A DNA stretch of 64,000 nucleotides from Lunularia cruciata (GCA_948567375.1 OX419756.1:55566333-55630332); one strand, 5' to 3'. Numbered from the stretch's first letter, positions 33,801 to 44,766 are shown. Numbers and translations are program-made. Notes: a model not told the origin generated them from the letters alone.

Positions 33801-36723
33801 AGCCTGTCCGATGACATCGCTACGGCAGCAAGCCAGACGGTAACATGAGTGGGAGTAGAGAGATCCACACGTAGTGGTATTGTGTAATGGAATGCAAAGC
33901 CCGTTCTAGAATCAGTCCCCCAACAAGGTTTCGCAACCACGAGATTGGACTAAACTTTGACTTGACTCTCACGTGTAAGTGAGTAATGGGAGCAGAAGCC
34001 GCTCGGAGAACGGGGGATCTGACGTATACGAGTTCCTCATGGCTAAACAAGTGACACAAAGCTTTAATGAAGTTGAGAAACTTGATGGCGATATGGAGCC
34101 ATGTAGCAAGGTAGTCGAGTAGTGCAAGCATGACTAGTGTCAAGAAGTAAGATTGCGGGAGGTGAAAACGAACTGGCAAGTCCTTAGTTCAGTTGGTCAA
34201 GGCCGCAGAGTAACTGGAGCCAGAACCCAAAGCCCAAGCCTAGCGGATGTCAGCTCGCTTAGTATTAGTCTGTGAACAAGACACTAAACATAACGATGAG
34301 ATATAATCGCATTGTATAACAGAATCCAAATCCTGTTCTACAGTCAGATCCCCTAAACAAGGTTTCGCACCCACGAAACTGAATTGGACTTGACTTGACT
34401 GTACTCTGACATTAACATTACCCTCAGATGGGATGGTATGCAGAACCCATCAGGAGAACTGGGTTTCACTTTCAAATGTAATTATTAGACACGACAAGAA
34501 CGTGGCAATTATATAATGCGGCCATTAAAAACTAGTGAAATGGACATTAAAAATCGAAATTCCGTATGTAGCTGTCAGCCTCAAAAAGTGGGTTAACGGA
34601 GAAAACGCCGAGAGTTAGTGGTGTGTATTCTCGAGCGCAAGGGTAAGCGTGCACAAGGCGTGTTAGTTATTGGTACCAGGGAGTAGGGGTAAGGGTAAGT
34701 GGGAGTAAACACAGTAAGCAGAGAATAGCGATTTAGGGCTGTCCCCACAAAAGGGTTTAGTATGACTGGTTAGTGCATCCCGTAGTAGAATCAAGTCCTG
34801 GTAAGGTTCAGACGCTTTAGGATCCTCGAAGAGACACTTCCATAAATAACTGTAAATAAATAACCGCAATTATAATAGTTATCACGACGTCACTTGCATC
34901 CAATACGAGTGTCGCATCAACACGGGACAGTATTACAAGACCGACTGATTACAACAGGAGCATAAACTTCTTTCATAACAGACACTATCCCCCGCAATAA
35001 TGCATACAGATACGCAGATAGATGAAGACAGGACAGAGCAGCATATTCATGGGACAATAGGCTCTCGTGTCATCGGTGACTAGACTTAACCATCTCTTGG
35101 GTCATCTGTAAAGATCAGGCGAAACGTATTAGAACTAGGAGAGTCCATCTTGACATGCTCAATGGAACCATAGAGTCCTTAAGCTAATCCCCAAACGGAC
35201 GTAGCCACATCTGCCTTTCATTCTGCACGCATACACTGTGCTTTACTGGATTATCTGGATAAGAGTGCCACTACCCCTTGCTCGAAAGCAGATATCTCTC
35301 ATAAAATACTTGCTCTCCAGCACATCCGTCACTCGACGAAATTCTTCTTTACCAAAATAATCGAACCACAGTCAATCTTTGTACAGAAACTCGTACGAAT
35401 TAAAGATCTGTAGAATGGCTTAAGGGAACTAAGAAAAGCATTCGGTGAGATACTGCGACCATGAAGGATATCACACAAGCACAATACCAGTCTCCTGCCT
35501 ATTAATAACCCAAAATTCTCATCTCCGCCTAAAGATTAGGGCTGAAAGTCAAATAAATGATAGAGATGAATTATATCCGTTCATGTTCCAATCCACACAA
35601 GGTGAATGATTATACTAGAGTATTTTTATACCAAATTCAAAACTGGATGTTTTCTTCTCCTCAGACATCTGAAACGAGGGTAGAGACTGGTTGATTATCC
35701 AACCTTTCCTCAGCGGTACTAGACCAGTATTCTGTTCTTATTCTGCTGGGTCCCTGCACCACTCAGCTGTTTGAATTCTTTCAAATAACCAAACCGGGTA
35801 TGAAATTTCATATATTAGCAAGCCCTGCCCTGGAAGGCAATCATGGACGACCTACAGGCAGGAAAATTTTGCACTATGTGCGTGCAAACAGCATTTTCAG
35901 TCGGAAAGAGCCTTTTTTATACCGTGTGAATTTTAATGTTTTTGGCGACGTATACAACTATTTGTTTTAGAACCAGTCTCTTAGTACAGGGTTGAGGAAT
36001 TGCTAGCAGAACCAATCAATTGCCTCTTCTTTGCACGGCAAGTAGAGGATTCTCATGCACAGTAAGTAAGAGGGTGGGGAAATCGGATTGAAAAAGAGAT
36101 TGGCTCCACGATTTCTTCAGATATAATGGCGGAAAGAATGATAACTTTCTCTCCGTGTCTTCATGCACAAGGTCTGCTGGAGAAATAACTTCTGTTATTT
36201 GGAGTATCCGTGGCCAACTCTCTCTCACTCTCTATCTCTCTAAAAAGAACCCTAAACCCTTACCTTGAGAAAGCCACTGCTCCCGTTTTGCTTCGAGTTT
36301 ACACTGCTTCAACTTCGCCGTTCGATTCACCTGCATGACAGGAAGGGAAAGGTTAAAGGTTAATCCACAAACTTCCGCATGCACCTCGCGATAAGATTCC
36401 CTCTCGCATCTCAAGCACCAAAAAGCTGACACGCTTCGAAACATGAGATAAGTAGGGCACGCACAAAGACGCCTCAGCAACCTGATGAGTTGCGTTCTGC
36501 CAAACATACGAAACAGTAATCTAATCTCTCCTTCTGCACCTACCCTTTTCCTCTTGCTGGCGTCCTTAGAGTTATCGCACTCGGGTGGCAACGAAGATTG
36601 CGAAGGCTTCAGGTCATGGCTGGAAATCGGGCCACAAGTGGAATTCCGCTCCAAATTAGGGCTGTAGTTCCTCTGCGCACAGTGATGATCAACAGACGAA
36701 TCTCGCATGTTGGATGTTGCCAT
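30889..36723 (-). CDS. NOT4-type RING finger protein (plant-specific, putative E3 ligase)
   Basis: Three exons on the minus strand are 36723-36544, 36330-36264 and 32141-30889. They have GT-AG borders and consistent phases and give 499 residues. Exon 2 encodes the plant motif NRTAKLKQCKLEAKREQWLSQ, here split in the list as NRTAKLKQCKLEAK then REQWLSQ. A long disordered middle follows. The C-terminus carries a C4C4 RING of the CNOT4 type at about 435-478 (CPIC, PCPCGF, CLFCHH, CPGC), then a short basic-Ser tail. NOT4 RINGs recruit ubiquitin-conjugating enzymes. Here the RRM of true NOT4 is absent, so the role in the CCR4-NOT complex is only inferred. Start 36723 is the first ATG in frame. Intron 1 is 213 bases, a multiple of three without an in-frame stop. 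Intron 2 is 4122 bases and holds repeats. Confidence 0.82.
32269..32307 (+). repeat. Short repeat, intron copy a
   Basis: About 39 bases starting GAGTAATGGGAGCGGAAGCC match 33980-34019 with few differences. Both lie in the 4.1 kb intron of the NOT4-type gene. They probably belong to the same dispersed family as the three copies at 32880, 33880 and 34312. Confidence 0.6.
32880..32952 (+). repeat. Dispersed intron repeat, copy 1
   Basis: The pattern TTCTA..ATCAGATCCCC..ACAAGGTTTCGCA..CACGA..TTGGACTTGACTTGACT is shared, with divergence, by 33880-33970 and 34312-34402. This copy is the most diverged but keeps TGGACTTGACTTAACTGT at its end. Confidence 0.6.
33880..33970 (+). repeat. Dispersed intron repeat, copy 2
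   Basis: It aligns with 34312-34402 over about 90 bases, including ACAAGGTTTCGCA and CTTGACTTGACT-like ends. It is directly followed by the second copy of the GAGTAATGGGAGC repeat, which suggests one longer element. Confidence 0.65.
33980..34019 (+). repeat. Short repeat, intron copy b
   Basis: Partner of 32269-32307, starting GAGTAATGGGAGCAGAAGCC. It adjoins the right end of dispersed repeat copy 2. Confidence 0.6.
34312..34402 (+). repeat. Dispersed intron repeat, copy 3
   Basis: It aligns with 33880-33970 and more weakly with 32880-32952. About 140 bases upstream, at about 34171, is TTAGTTCAGTTGGTCAAGGC, which fits a tRNA-type A box. A convincing B box is missing, so a tRNA-derived SINE is possible but not established. 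Confidence 0.6.
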
Positions 36724-36904
36724 CTCAACACATTCCACCTAACAATTGCTTGGAAATCTGCTACCACAGGCCCGCAAATCTAATCCTCGTGAAATAGACA
36801 ACCCTACGCTGCTGAATTCAATCAAGCCCTGTGCACTCACGACCTCGATCTTCACCCCACAATTGAACTAAGTCGATTTCCCGTTTAGAAACTAGGAAGA
36901 AGAA

Positions 36905-37190
36905 GATGGGAAGTGTAATCTCTCCAGCTTTATATGTGGTCTCCTCGTTCGGGGATCATGCACTATACAAATTGCAGCATCAGATTTGCTTTTCGTACAA
37001 GGCAGCTCGGCAGCTTATCTGGAGCCTCACAGACCCTGCAGAAGGGTTGCCCACGTGGAATATTCAGATTCCCCAATATTGCATTCCAATATCTGGTTGA
37101 TATTTCCCGAGCAACTTCCTCGGTTCTAACGGATTTTGTTCCAACGTAATCGGCGTACTTGGTTTGTAGACCTCTAGTTCTGCCGGGGAA
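36905..37190 (+). repeat. Dispersed repeat copy 2 (beside assembly gap)
   Basis: Homologous to 27270-27575 in the same orientation, and it ends within a few bases of the gap. It lies upstream of the NOT4-type gene start (36723, minus strand), so it may overlap that gene's promoter region. Confidence 0.7.
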
Positions 37191-37197
37191 CAAAGGG

Positions 37198-37397
37198 NNN
37201 NNNNNNNNNNNNNNNNNNNNNNNNNNNNNNNNNNNNNNNNNNNNNNNNNNNNNNNNNNNNNNNNNNNNNNNNNNNNNNNNNNNNNNNNNNNNNNNNNNNN
37301 NNNNNNNNNNNNNNNNNNNNNNNNNNNNNNNNNNNNNNNNNNNNNNNNNNNNNNNNNNNNNNNNNNNNNNNNNNNNNNNNNNNNNNNNNNNNNNNNN
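37198..37397. other. Assembly gap (200 N)
   Basis: Exactly 200 N bases, a conventional size for a gap of unknown length. Left of it is gene-like sequence and a dispersed repeat; right of it is AT-rich repeat DNA. Confidence 0.99.
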
Positions 37398-37982
37398 TAG
37401 ACAATATAACTAAGTGGAATTTTCCATATGAATATGAAATTTTGAACTAGCAGGACAAGCATATAGAGAATAAGAATGAATGAATAAATGACTAAATATA
37501 ATAATAATAAAATATTAAGGGTAAAATAAATATCAATATAATGCTAACTACCATCATTGAATATACACTACAAACTTTCTTAATGAGATTAAAGTTTGCT
37601 TAAATGTTAGAAACATATAGAACTTAGTTAGATTAGGCCCTATAGTATCTAGAACGTTCAATGAGTTCATCGGCAGACTCAAATAACTTAGCTAAATTAC
37701 CTTGAAATAGAACAAGGTCTTATCGTTGGTTGTATTAATCTCATCTATGAAAACAAAAGAAAATAAAATCTAAAATAACTTTGAAAATAAAATAAAATAA
37801 ATAAAACATAATTTAAAAGAAGAAACTAGAAGGTGAGAATGAGAAGAAAGAAAAACATTATATATTTTTTAAAGCATAAAGAATATTGTAGCAAATAGAC
37901 AAATTCAACAAAAAAATAGCTATTGAAGTAAAAAAAAGAAATATATATATAGCTTGAAAATTTTATCTTATTTTCACTTTTT

Positions 37983-37991
<9 letters not shown>

Positions 37992-38031
<40 letters not shown>
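37992..38031. repeat. (TA)n microsatellite
   Basis: About 20 uninterrupted TA units in AT-rich DNA. Length is likely to vary between individuals and to be error-prone in assembly. Confidence 0.95.
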
Positions 38032-38035
<4 letters not shown>

Positions 38036-38614
38036 AAGCACCCTAATGAAAATATATCTATTTCAAAATAAATATTCACTATAAGACAGAGATGAAGGAA
38101 TTTACAAGTTTAAAAAGTAACTAATGAAAGACATTCATAAACAAAGGAAATAATATTATTTGTTTGAAAATTAAATACAAACCATTGTATTTAAGAGGAT
38201 GAAAAATGGATAGTTATTCTTTAATGTAGAAAGACATCTAAATTAAAATTTCAATATTTTATCAACAATCAATAGCTCCACTAAAATAAATTAATGTAAA
38301 TATATCATAACTAATACTTATATCTATGATCTTTTAGTTTTCTCTTCATTTAGCCTAACTACCCTACTCACACTACCTATACTAACTTCAATTGAACTTA
38401 TTGAGGATATTATGGAAAGATTAGCCAAGCCTTAGCTCCATTCAACAAGGGTATTATTAAGCCAATACTTTCATTTACTCATATAAATATTATTGATATA
38501 TGACTAATTAGGTTGCTATGTTTATTAAGATTATCATAAAATGAATACTTCATGAACTCCTATTAATAGGTTTATATATGCTTGACAATATCATTAATTA
38601 TTTTTATTATTTGA

Positions 38615-38816
38615 TATATACCCAATTCTATATCAAAGATAATGATTGAGCTTTGAAATAATTCCTTTTCATAATGTAATGTATAAATTGATTGGACATA
38701 ACAAGAATGGAGCATGTGTAGTAAGATGAATGCATTTTTTGGGGGATAAGTGCAAGGTCTACCACTAAATTTACTCAAAGCTCAATCATTTTCTTTGATA
38801 TAGAATTGGGTATATA
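38615..38816. repeat. Inverted repeat with 42-bp arms
   Basis: Arms 38615-38656 and 38775-38816 are inverses with a single mismatch seen by eye, around a spacer of 118 bases. The outer ends are TATATACCCAATTC and GAATTGGGTATATA. It may be a small foldback transposon. Confidence 0.75.
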
Positions 38817-39447
38817 ATTGCTACTTGCTTTGTTGGATTTCCAATTATGTTAGATTGCACAACTTTTTGATCAATAGATGTGACCTCAAGGAAGATGATG
38901 AGGATGATGAGAATTAGGAAGAGATGAATCAAAAAGAATTTGCTTCATGGATGTAGGTGGTGAGTCCTAGCCCCGATACAAAAGCCCAAGTCCATGGGAG
39001 GGGGAGCACTCATGAGATAGAGACAGGTGTTAGGAGCCCTCAATGGGACCAAGAAGAAATTAAGCATTTAGTTGTAAAAACTTGCTTCATATTGAACTGA
39101 TTCCTTGATGGACTTTTGTATGAAAATGTTGAATTCACATGATTGAATCTCCAATTTTTAGCTTGGGTTCACTTGCTTGAGGGCTTGATGAGGTGGTCAC
39201 TCTTATATTGGGTTTCGCTTTGCTAAACCAAAATCCAAATATTGTAATCAGTCGTGAGGATTTGTGGCTTTGCTCATTTAAGAATGGATTTGTAGAGATT
39301 TGATTGCATTTTATTAAAGTGTTTGTGTGGATGTGCTTGTATTTGATAGAAGGGTTTTATTGTTGGTGTGGAATTAGGTAGAACTAAACATAGTATTGTT
39401 TTGCTTGTTCATGTGGAGTGGAGGTTTGATAGCAATTATAGAGATAT

Positions 39448-39924
39448 TGTAAAAGATCAAGATCGAGGAGAGAAATAGGAGAATGGAAGATCACATTGGG
39501 ACACTTGAGGGTGTGGGAAACTCCAAATGCCTAGCATGAGCTTTGGCTTTGGTATTTATAGGGAGCATATAAGACTCTTGAGAAGCTTCTCAAGAAGCTT
39601 CTTTGAGTCACTTTCTTGGAGTGCAAGCCAAGTTAATCAAGATGTTTCCTTTTAGAAGCCACTTACTTGTTGGAAGCTAAGCTAGTTGGAAGCTTCTAGA
39701 AGCTTCCTTCTAAAAGCTACCTACTTGGGGTGCTAGCTAAGTTAGCTAGGAAGCTTCTGAAGAAGCTTCCTCCTAGAAGTTACCACTTGGCATGCACGTT
39801 ACCCAATACTTGGGAGGGTATCAAGTAGCTTCTTAGATACTTCTAAAATATTCTAGGCTAATTTGGCCCATTTTCTACTTTGTTAGCCTTGATTAACTTT
39901 GTTGCTAAACTCCATATTGTTACA
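39448..39924 (-). mobile_element. 3' LTR of element 2, HSE-rich family (copy B)
   Basis: Minus-strand LTR from TGTAACAATATGG (at 39924) to TTTTACA (at 39448), 477 bp. It carries the same TATA-like CTATAAATA and module structure as copies A, C and D, with extra module sequence. The adjoining purine-rich tract GGGGGAATA outside its 5' end fits a polypurine tract. Confidence 0.85.
39688..39707 (-). promoter_or_regulatory. Perfect four-unit heat-shock element in LTR copy B
   Basis: On the minus strand the string is GGAAGCTTCTAGAAGCTTCC, which is its own reverse complement: four contiguous nGAAn/nTTCn units. It is homologous to 11184-11203 in copy A. Confidence 0.65.
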
Positions 39925-41189
39925 TATTCCCCCATCGCTAGTTGGTGATGTCCTTATTGCCATTGAAGCTTCAAACTCCTGAATGGTTGTTTGTGCATTC
40001 TGCAAATGAGAAAGAGGCTCCCAAGTGGCATCATGAAGGGGATACACTTTCTAGAGGACTTTTTACTCTGTATGTTGTTGATAGCCTTGTTGAATGTGAT
40101 GATCCAAGATCCAATCAACTTCATACTCTTCATGATCATTGATGGGGACGGGAGGAGTAGGAGGAGGAGGTTGGACATGAGAGGAGAAAGAAGATGGATT
40201 AGGAACAAATGGTTTCAACTTGGAAATATGAAAGACAAGGTAGATGCACATATGACAAGGCAAGGCAAGTTGATAAGCAACAAGAGAAATGATTTGGGTG
40301 ACATCAAAGGGTCCTATCCAATTAGGAACAAGTTTATGGACTTGGGTATCAAGTGGGAGGGGTAGGCTATTGGATGAGAACATGATCTTATCATCAACTT
40401 GAAAGGTGAGATCATAACAATGGTGGTCTACATATTGTTTCTGACAATTTTGTGCAACAAGGAGATGAGATTTGACTTGTTGGAAGGATTGGGATATGGT
40501 GGTCAAGAAGGTGGAAATACAAAGGACATGAGATGGAAGAAGAGCAAGAAGAGATTCTAAAACCAGTTGATCTTGGCCAAAATTGAGAAAGAAAAGAGAG
40601 AATCCAATGCTTGCATGTTTGGAATTATTGTATGTAAACTCCGTAGCTGCAGGATATTCATTCCAATTGGTATGGTGAACATTGACAAAGACATGAAGCA
40701 TATACTCTAAGGTTCAATTTTCATGTTCAATTTGTCCATTAGTTTGAGGTTGATTTAAAAAAATGAGCTTGGTGCCGAGTATCTAGAAGAGTGCTTGCAA
40801 AATTTTTCCAATGAATCGAGTTCACAATCAAAGATGAGTACATGAGGTATCTCATGATGCTTGAAGACAATGTCAAAATAGATCCGCGGCAATGTTGGAG
40901 CATCCATGGTATCAAAGGTTAGTGCCAAATGGATTTGCTTACTAAGCTTATCCACAAACACCACTATTGTTTTGTGACTTTGCTTTGTCTTGGGCAAGGA
41001 TGTAATGAGAACCAAGCTCATGTGTTCACATCGAGCAAATAGAAAGGAGAGTGGCTGAAGAAGTCCATTCGGTTTTTGGTTGCTGGCCTTGTTACGTTGG
41101 CAACTTTACACAATTGGACAAACTCTTGAACATCTTGTGCCATGTTGGGCCACCACTATTGGTGTTAGAGGGTACCCAAGGTATTGTCC

Positions 41190-41877
41190 TGTAACACCCA
41201 TTTGTGCATGTGTGTGGTATTGTGATATTTAGCTTGGTATTACAAGTACTTAAGAGATATTATTTATAGAGATAAAGGATGGTTCTATATTAGTCATGGT
41301 TAGCTAAATTTAGTCATAGCTAAGATAGAGTGGACCTTACTTTAGAGGAAGTAGAAAAGATGAGCACTACTATTTTGGATTTTAGTGTGTTGACTTGGCA
41401 TTATTCCTAGGTGTTTGGCTTTAAGGAAAGAGTTGAGAACTCTTGGGCCCACAAACCTTTTTCTTTTGGATTCTTCTTTATTCCAAGGATAGCCCATGTG
41501 AAGGAATCCTTGACTTAGTGGTTGTGTCAAGATAAGACCACATGCTTAGGGGAATATGCCCATGTGAATGGATATTCCTTTCTACTTTTTGACTTTACTT
41601 GACTTTTAGTCTAGTAACTTGAGTTACTACGGTAATTAGTAACTTTGGTACGTAACTATTTCACAAGTATATAAACAAGGGGTGAGGATGTACTCATCAT
41701 CCTTTCATTTGCAACTATCTCTCTCATTGAGTTCTCTAGTGAGCAATGTCTTGAGTCTTGGAGTGTTAGCCTTGGAGGAGTATGATGGAGTTCGGGTTCT
41801 TTGCCTTCTTAGTCCATGGTACGCTACCATAATAGCCATCAGAGGTTCATCCTGAGTGAGAGATAGGCCGGCTCACA
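41190..41877 (+). mobile_element. 5' LTR of young Ty3 element
   Basis: Starts TGTAACACCC and ends GGCTCACA. A TATA-like AAGTATATAAAC lies about 210 bases before its end. It has no GAA/TTC arrays, unlike the other LTR family here. Confidence 0.93.
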
Positions 41878-41879
41878 TT

Positions 41880-41900
41880 TTTGGTTCCGTTGCCGGGACC
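41880..41900 (+). promoter_or_regulatory. Primer binding site of young element
   Basis: The sequence right after the 5' LTR, TTGGTTCCGTTGCCGGGACC, resembles the TGGCGCCGTTGCCGGGGA-type site used by many plant Ty3 elements, which pairs with a tRNA 3' end. The tRNA identity (Asp-type) is inferred from that resemblance. Confidence 0.6.
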
Positions 41901-42736
41901 TCTCTAGAAGGCAAGATAATGTTCCGCGTCCAATTCTACATTAGGCAGAAGGAGGCTATGAGAGCTCACTTGGAGAGAACATTAGGAGAGGAGAGGGCTG
42001 AACTTATGTTAGAGAACCAAGATCTATTTGTATACCCTGTAGTTCATTATGATGTCTTTGAGGTGATTTTGTACATCTTGTACACATGAGAGGAATTGGA
42101 GAGATTGTGTGAGGTGGATTGCAGATTTTGGGGATTAAGGTGATTTTGGGCAAAATCTCAAGTTTGAGATCTGGACTTGAGATTTCTACACATGATAGCT
42201 TGGGTTATCTTTCAGTTAGCACACTTGAAATTATTGAGAGAGCTTCTATGCGCACTGGGCTAGAATTTTTGAAAGTTGATAGGGTAAAGTGCTCCCGCAA
42301 CTGCATGCTCTCTGGAAAATTGTACAGAGTCTGCCATTTCTTCAGTTTTCAGTGAATTGTCTTGAAAATTTTCAAGAAAATTCAGTGCGTTGTATCCTAC
42401 TTTCTGCCACAAAAATTAGAGAGAGATCGTTCTTGCGCAGGGAGAAATGAGTTTTTGAAGTGAGGGGGGTTGTTTTCAGACCAAATTTGAAATATGGGTG
42501 CTGAATAGAAAGGTGTCTAGACCAAATGGCTCGATGAAAAGATCTGAAATTTTGCACGGAGGGACGCCTTGGAGTTGTTATCAGGTGTGAAAAATTTCAG
42601 AGGACTGTGACACATTGGTTGAGAGATTTGAGTGACATTGTGAGGAAGGGTCAATTCTGCAAAGTGGAGATCTCATGCATGAGAAGTTTGAGATCAACAA
42701 AAAGCATGTTTGAGTGTTTAGATTCATCTTGGGAAC

Positions 42737-43174
42737 ATGGAGGGTCATCAAGAGTGGAAATTGAGATTATGCAAGGTTCCCCAAGGGTTTGAGGTGATTG
42801 TAGGGGTTGATTTGAGGAAAAGAGAGTTTACAATAGAATTTGAAGAGAGTATTGAGAAGATCCAAAAACCCACACCACTTGGAGGAAAGAGTGAGTCTAA
42901 GTGCTTTCTATGTGGAGAGAAGGGACATAAGGCAAGTTCATGTCCATTGACCTTTGAGAGCAAGAGATTGAGGGAAAGGAGAGGCTTACTTGACTTGGGT
43001 TTGCATGTTGGACCTTCTTCACCAAGATTGGGAGGGAGAAGATCTAAGACCAAGGAGTTGTGTGAGGTTTGTGGAGTTGAAGGACTTCCAAAAGGACATG
43101 AGTGTAGTGGAGTAAAAGCACTTTTGGAAACTTTGGTGAAGGATCTTGGAGAGAGTCTTAGTACAACTACATAA
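42737..43174 (+). CDS. Extra leader frame of young element, zinc-knuckle protein
   Basis: This 145-codon frame lies between the 5' LTR and gag in a leader of about 1.5 kb. It carries a CCHC knuckle CFLCGEKGHKASSCP near residue 57 and a second Cys/His group CEVCGVEGLPKGHEC further on. It is not part of the gag frame that starts at 43447. An extra nucleic-acid-binding frame ahead of gag is not standard for Ty3 elements. It may be a captured or duplicated gag nucleocapsid part. The frame lacks a strongly supported start. Confidence 0.55.
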   Translation: MEGHQEWKLRLCKVPQGFEVIVGVDLRKREFTIEFEESIEKIQKPTPLGGKSESKCFLCGEKGHKASSCPLTFESKRLRERRGLLDLGLHVGPSSPRLGGRRSKTKELCEVCGVEGLPKGHECSGVKALLETLVKDLGESLSTTT

Positions 43175-43446
43175 ATACTACCACCTTCATCAGCTAGTTC
43201 TCAAGATTAGTGATGGAGATAATCTTTCAACTTATGGATAAACTATCCATGAGAGTTAGATTAATATGCACTCTAGGATTTGATGTTGCTATAGAAATCT
43301 TGGAGCAACCTGAACCTTTTGTGTTCCCTAGAGTGTATTATTCTCAGATGGTGTTAGTCATGTATATACTCTTTTAGTAATAGAGTGAGAGAAAAGAAAA
43401 GAGAAAAAAAAAATTTGAGAGAAAAGAAAGATAGTGAGGGGTTAAG

Positions 43447-44766
43447 ATGGGAAAACTTCCAGTTTTCTTTGGCAAGGATGGAGAAGATGTGGAGGCCTTT
43501 GTGAGAGACTTCAAGAGAGCTTGCATAGGAAACAATGAGAGGAGGAAGAATGAGTGGGCCTCATTATTACCAGATTTCTTTGAGGATGCAGCACTTACAT
43601 GGTATGAGTCAGAATACCAAAAGAGAGAGAGGAGAGAGGGGGAAGAGGAGTCTTGGGAGACTTTGACTTCAGCACTCATTGAAAACTTTCTTCCTAATGA
43701 GAGTTATGAGAGATTGATGAGTGAGGTTACATTTCTCAAGCAAGGAGATGGAGAGAAAGTGAGAGTATATGTGGAAAGAGTGGAAAAGTTAGAGTCCAGA
43801 TTTCACATAGTGTTGAGGAAGGGTGGGGATGATGTGGAGACTACAATGATTGGCATATGGGCCATGCTCACCAAGAATTTTGTGGGAGGGTTGAGACCAC
43901 AAATTAGAAGCAAGGTGAGATATGAGAAACCTTCTTCCAAGGTTGAAGCTATCAAGATCGCAATTCGTATGGAGGAGAGTTTGGAAGGGGATGAGAGTGA
44001 TTTGGTGGTGAAGGAGGTTGTGCATCCTCCTCAAGGCTACAAGTATGGTGGAACTTCTGATACTTTGGTGACAAGGGTTGCACCACAAGTAGTAGTTGCT
44101 CCAGTTCTTGCACCTCCACCAAAAGATCCACTCCAAACCATCACAGAACAACTTGCGGATCTCAAGATCAATGTGGTGCAACTATGGGAGAAGAGAGAGG
44201 TGGATCAGAATGTAGGGAGAGGGCCTAGGAGTTATGGAAACTATCCATATAGAGGAGGCCAACCAGCTAACAATTTCAATGATAGAAATTTTTTTGGTTG
44301 TGGAGGAAGAGGCCATATCCAAAGGAATTGCCCAAATTCCACTTACCATGGAGGAAGGGGTTATGAGGGAGCCAATAGAGGGAAAGAGGGAGGTAGTGAA
44401 ACCCAAGTGGCTCCTAATCCCAACAAAGGTAAGGGGATAGCATCCATAGATGTGGTTGAGAGCAAGTATGAGAAGGGAGAGTGCTCAAACTCCAAGGGTC
44501 TTAATTTGGAGCTTTTGGCACAAGAGAAGAAGAGAGCTCGTTTTGCAGAGGATGTTCACTCTTCTCAAGGATTTACTTCAAGCAAGGATACTCCTATGTC
44601 AACTAGGAGCACTCGCACCTCAACACCATCAACAACAAAGACTCCAAGGAAGAAGTTGGGGATGGAGGACTTCTTGATCTCAAAGGAACAATGGAACTAC
44701 AATGGAACTACAATGTGTTGGAGGATGTTGGTAGTCACAAGGCTAACATCACAGTGGGCCAATTAA
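43447..44766 (+). CDS. gag: gag region of young Ty3 element
   Basis: The frame encodes about 439 residues with a retrotransposon gag domain in the first third (around WYESEYQKRER and ENFLPNESYERLM) and a knuckle-like Gly/Arg-rich part near residues 270-310. A purine-rich tract precedes the ATG. Its 3' end overlaps the start of the pol frame by about 75 bases in another frame, a layout known in this superfamily. Confidence 0.8.
   Translation: MGKLPVFFGKDGEDVEAFVRDFKRACIGNNERRKNEWASLLPDFFEDAALTWYESEYQKRERREGEEESWETLTSALIENFLPNESYERLMSEVTFLKQGDGEKVRVYVERVEKLESRFHIVLRKGGDDVETTMIGIWAMLTKNFVGGLRPQIRSKVRYEKPSSKVEAIKIAIRMEESLEGDESDLVVKEVVHPPQGYKYGGTSDTLVTRVAPQVVVAPVLAPPPKDPLQTITEQLADLKINVVQLWEKREVDQNVGRGPRSYGNYPYRGGQPANNFNDRNFFGCGGRGHIQRNCPNSTYHGGRGYEGANRGKEGGSETQVAPNPNKGKGIASIDVVESKYEKGECSNSKGLNLELLAQEKKRARFAEDVHSSQGFTSSKDTPMSTRSTRTSTPSTTKTPRKKLGMEDFLISKEQWNYNGTTMCWRMLVVTRLTSQWAN

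Larger units (their letters stand above)
37398..39447. other. AT-rich intergenic region right of the gap
   Basis: Strongly AT-rich, with a TA microsatellite and a long inverted repeat listed separately. No coding frame of note. The stretch 38880-39100 is less AT-rich and may be a fragment of a decayed transposon gene. Confidence 0.45.

Noticed and set aside
37064-37462. Frames running through the N block
   Set aside because: They are artefacts of undetermined bases in the assembly gap.
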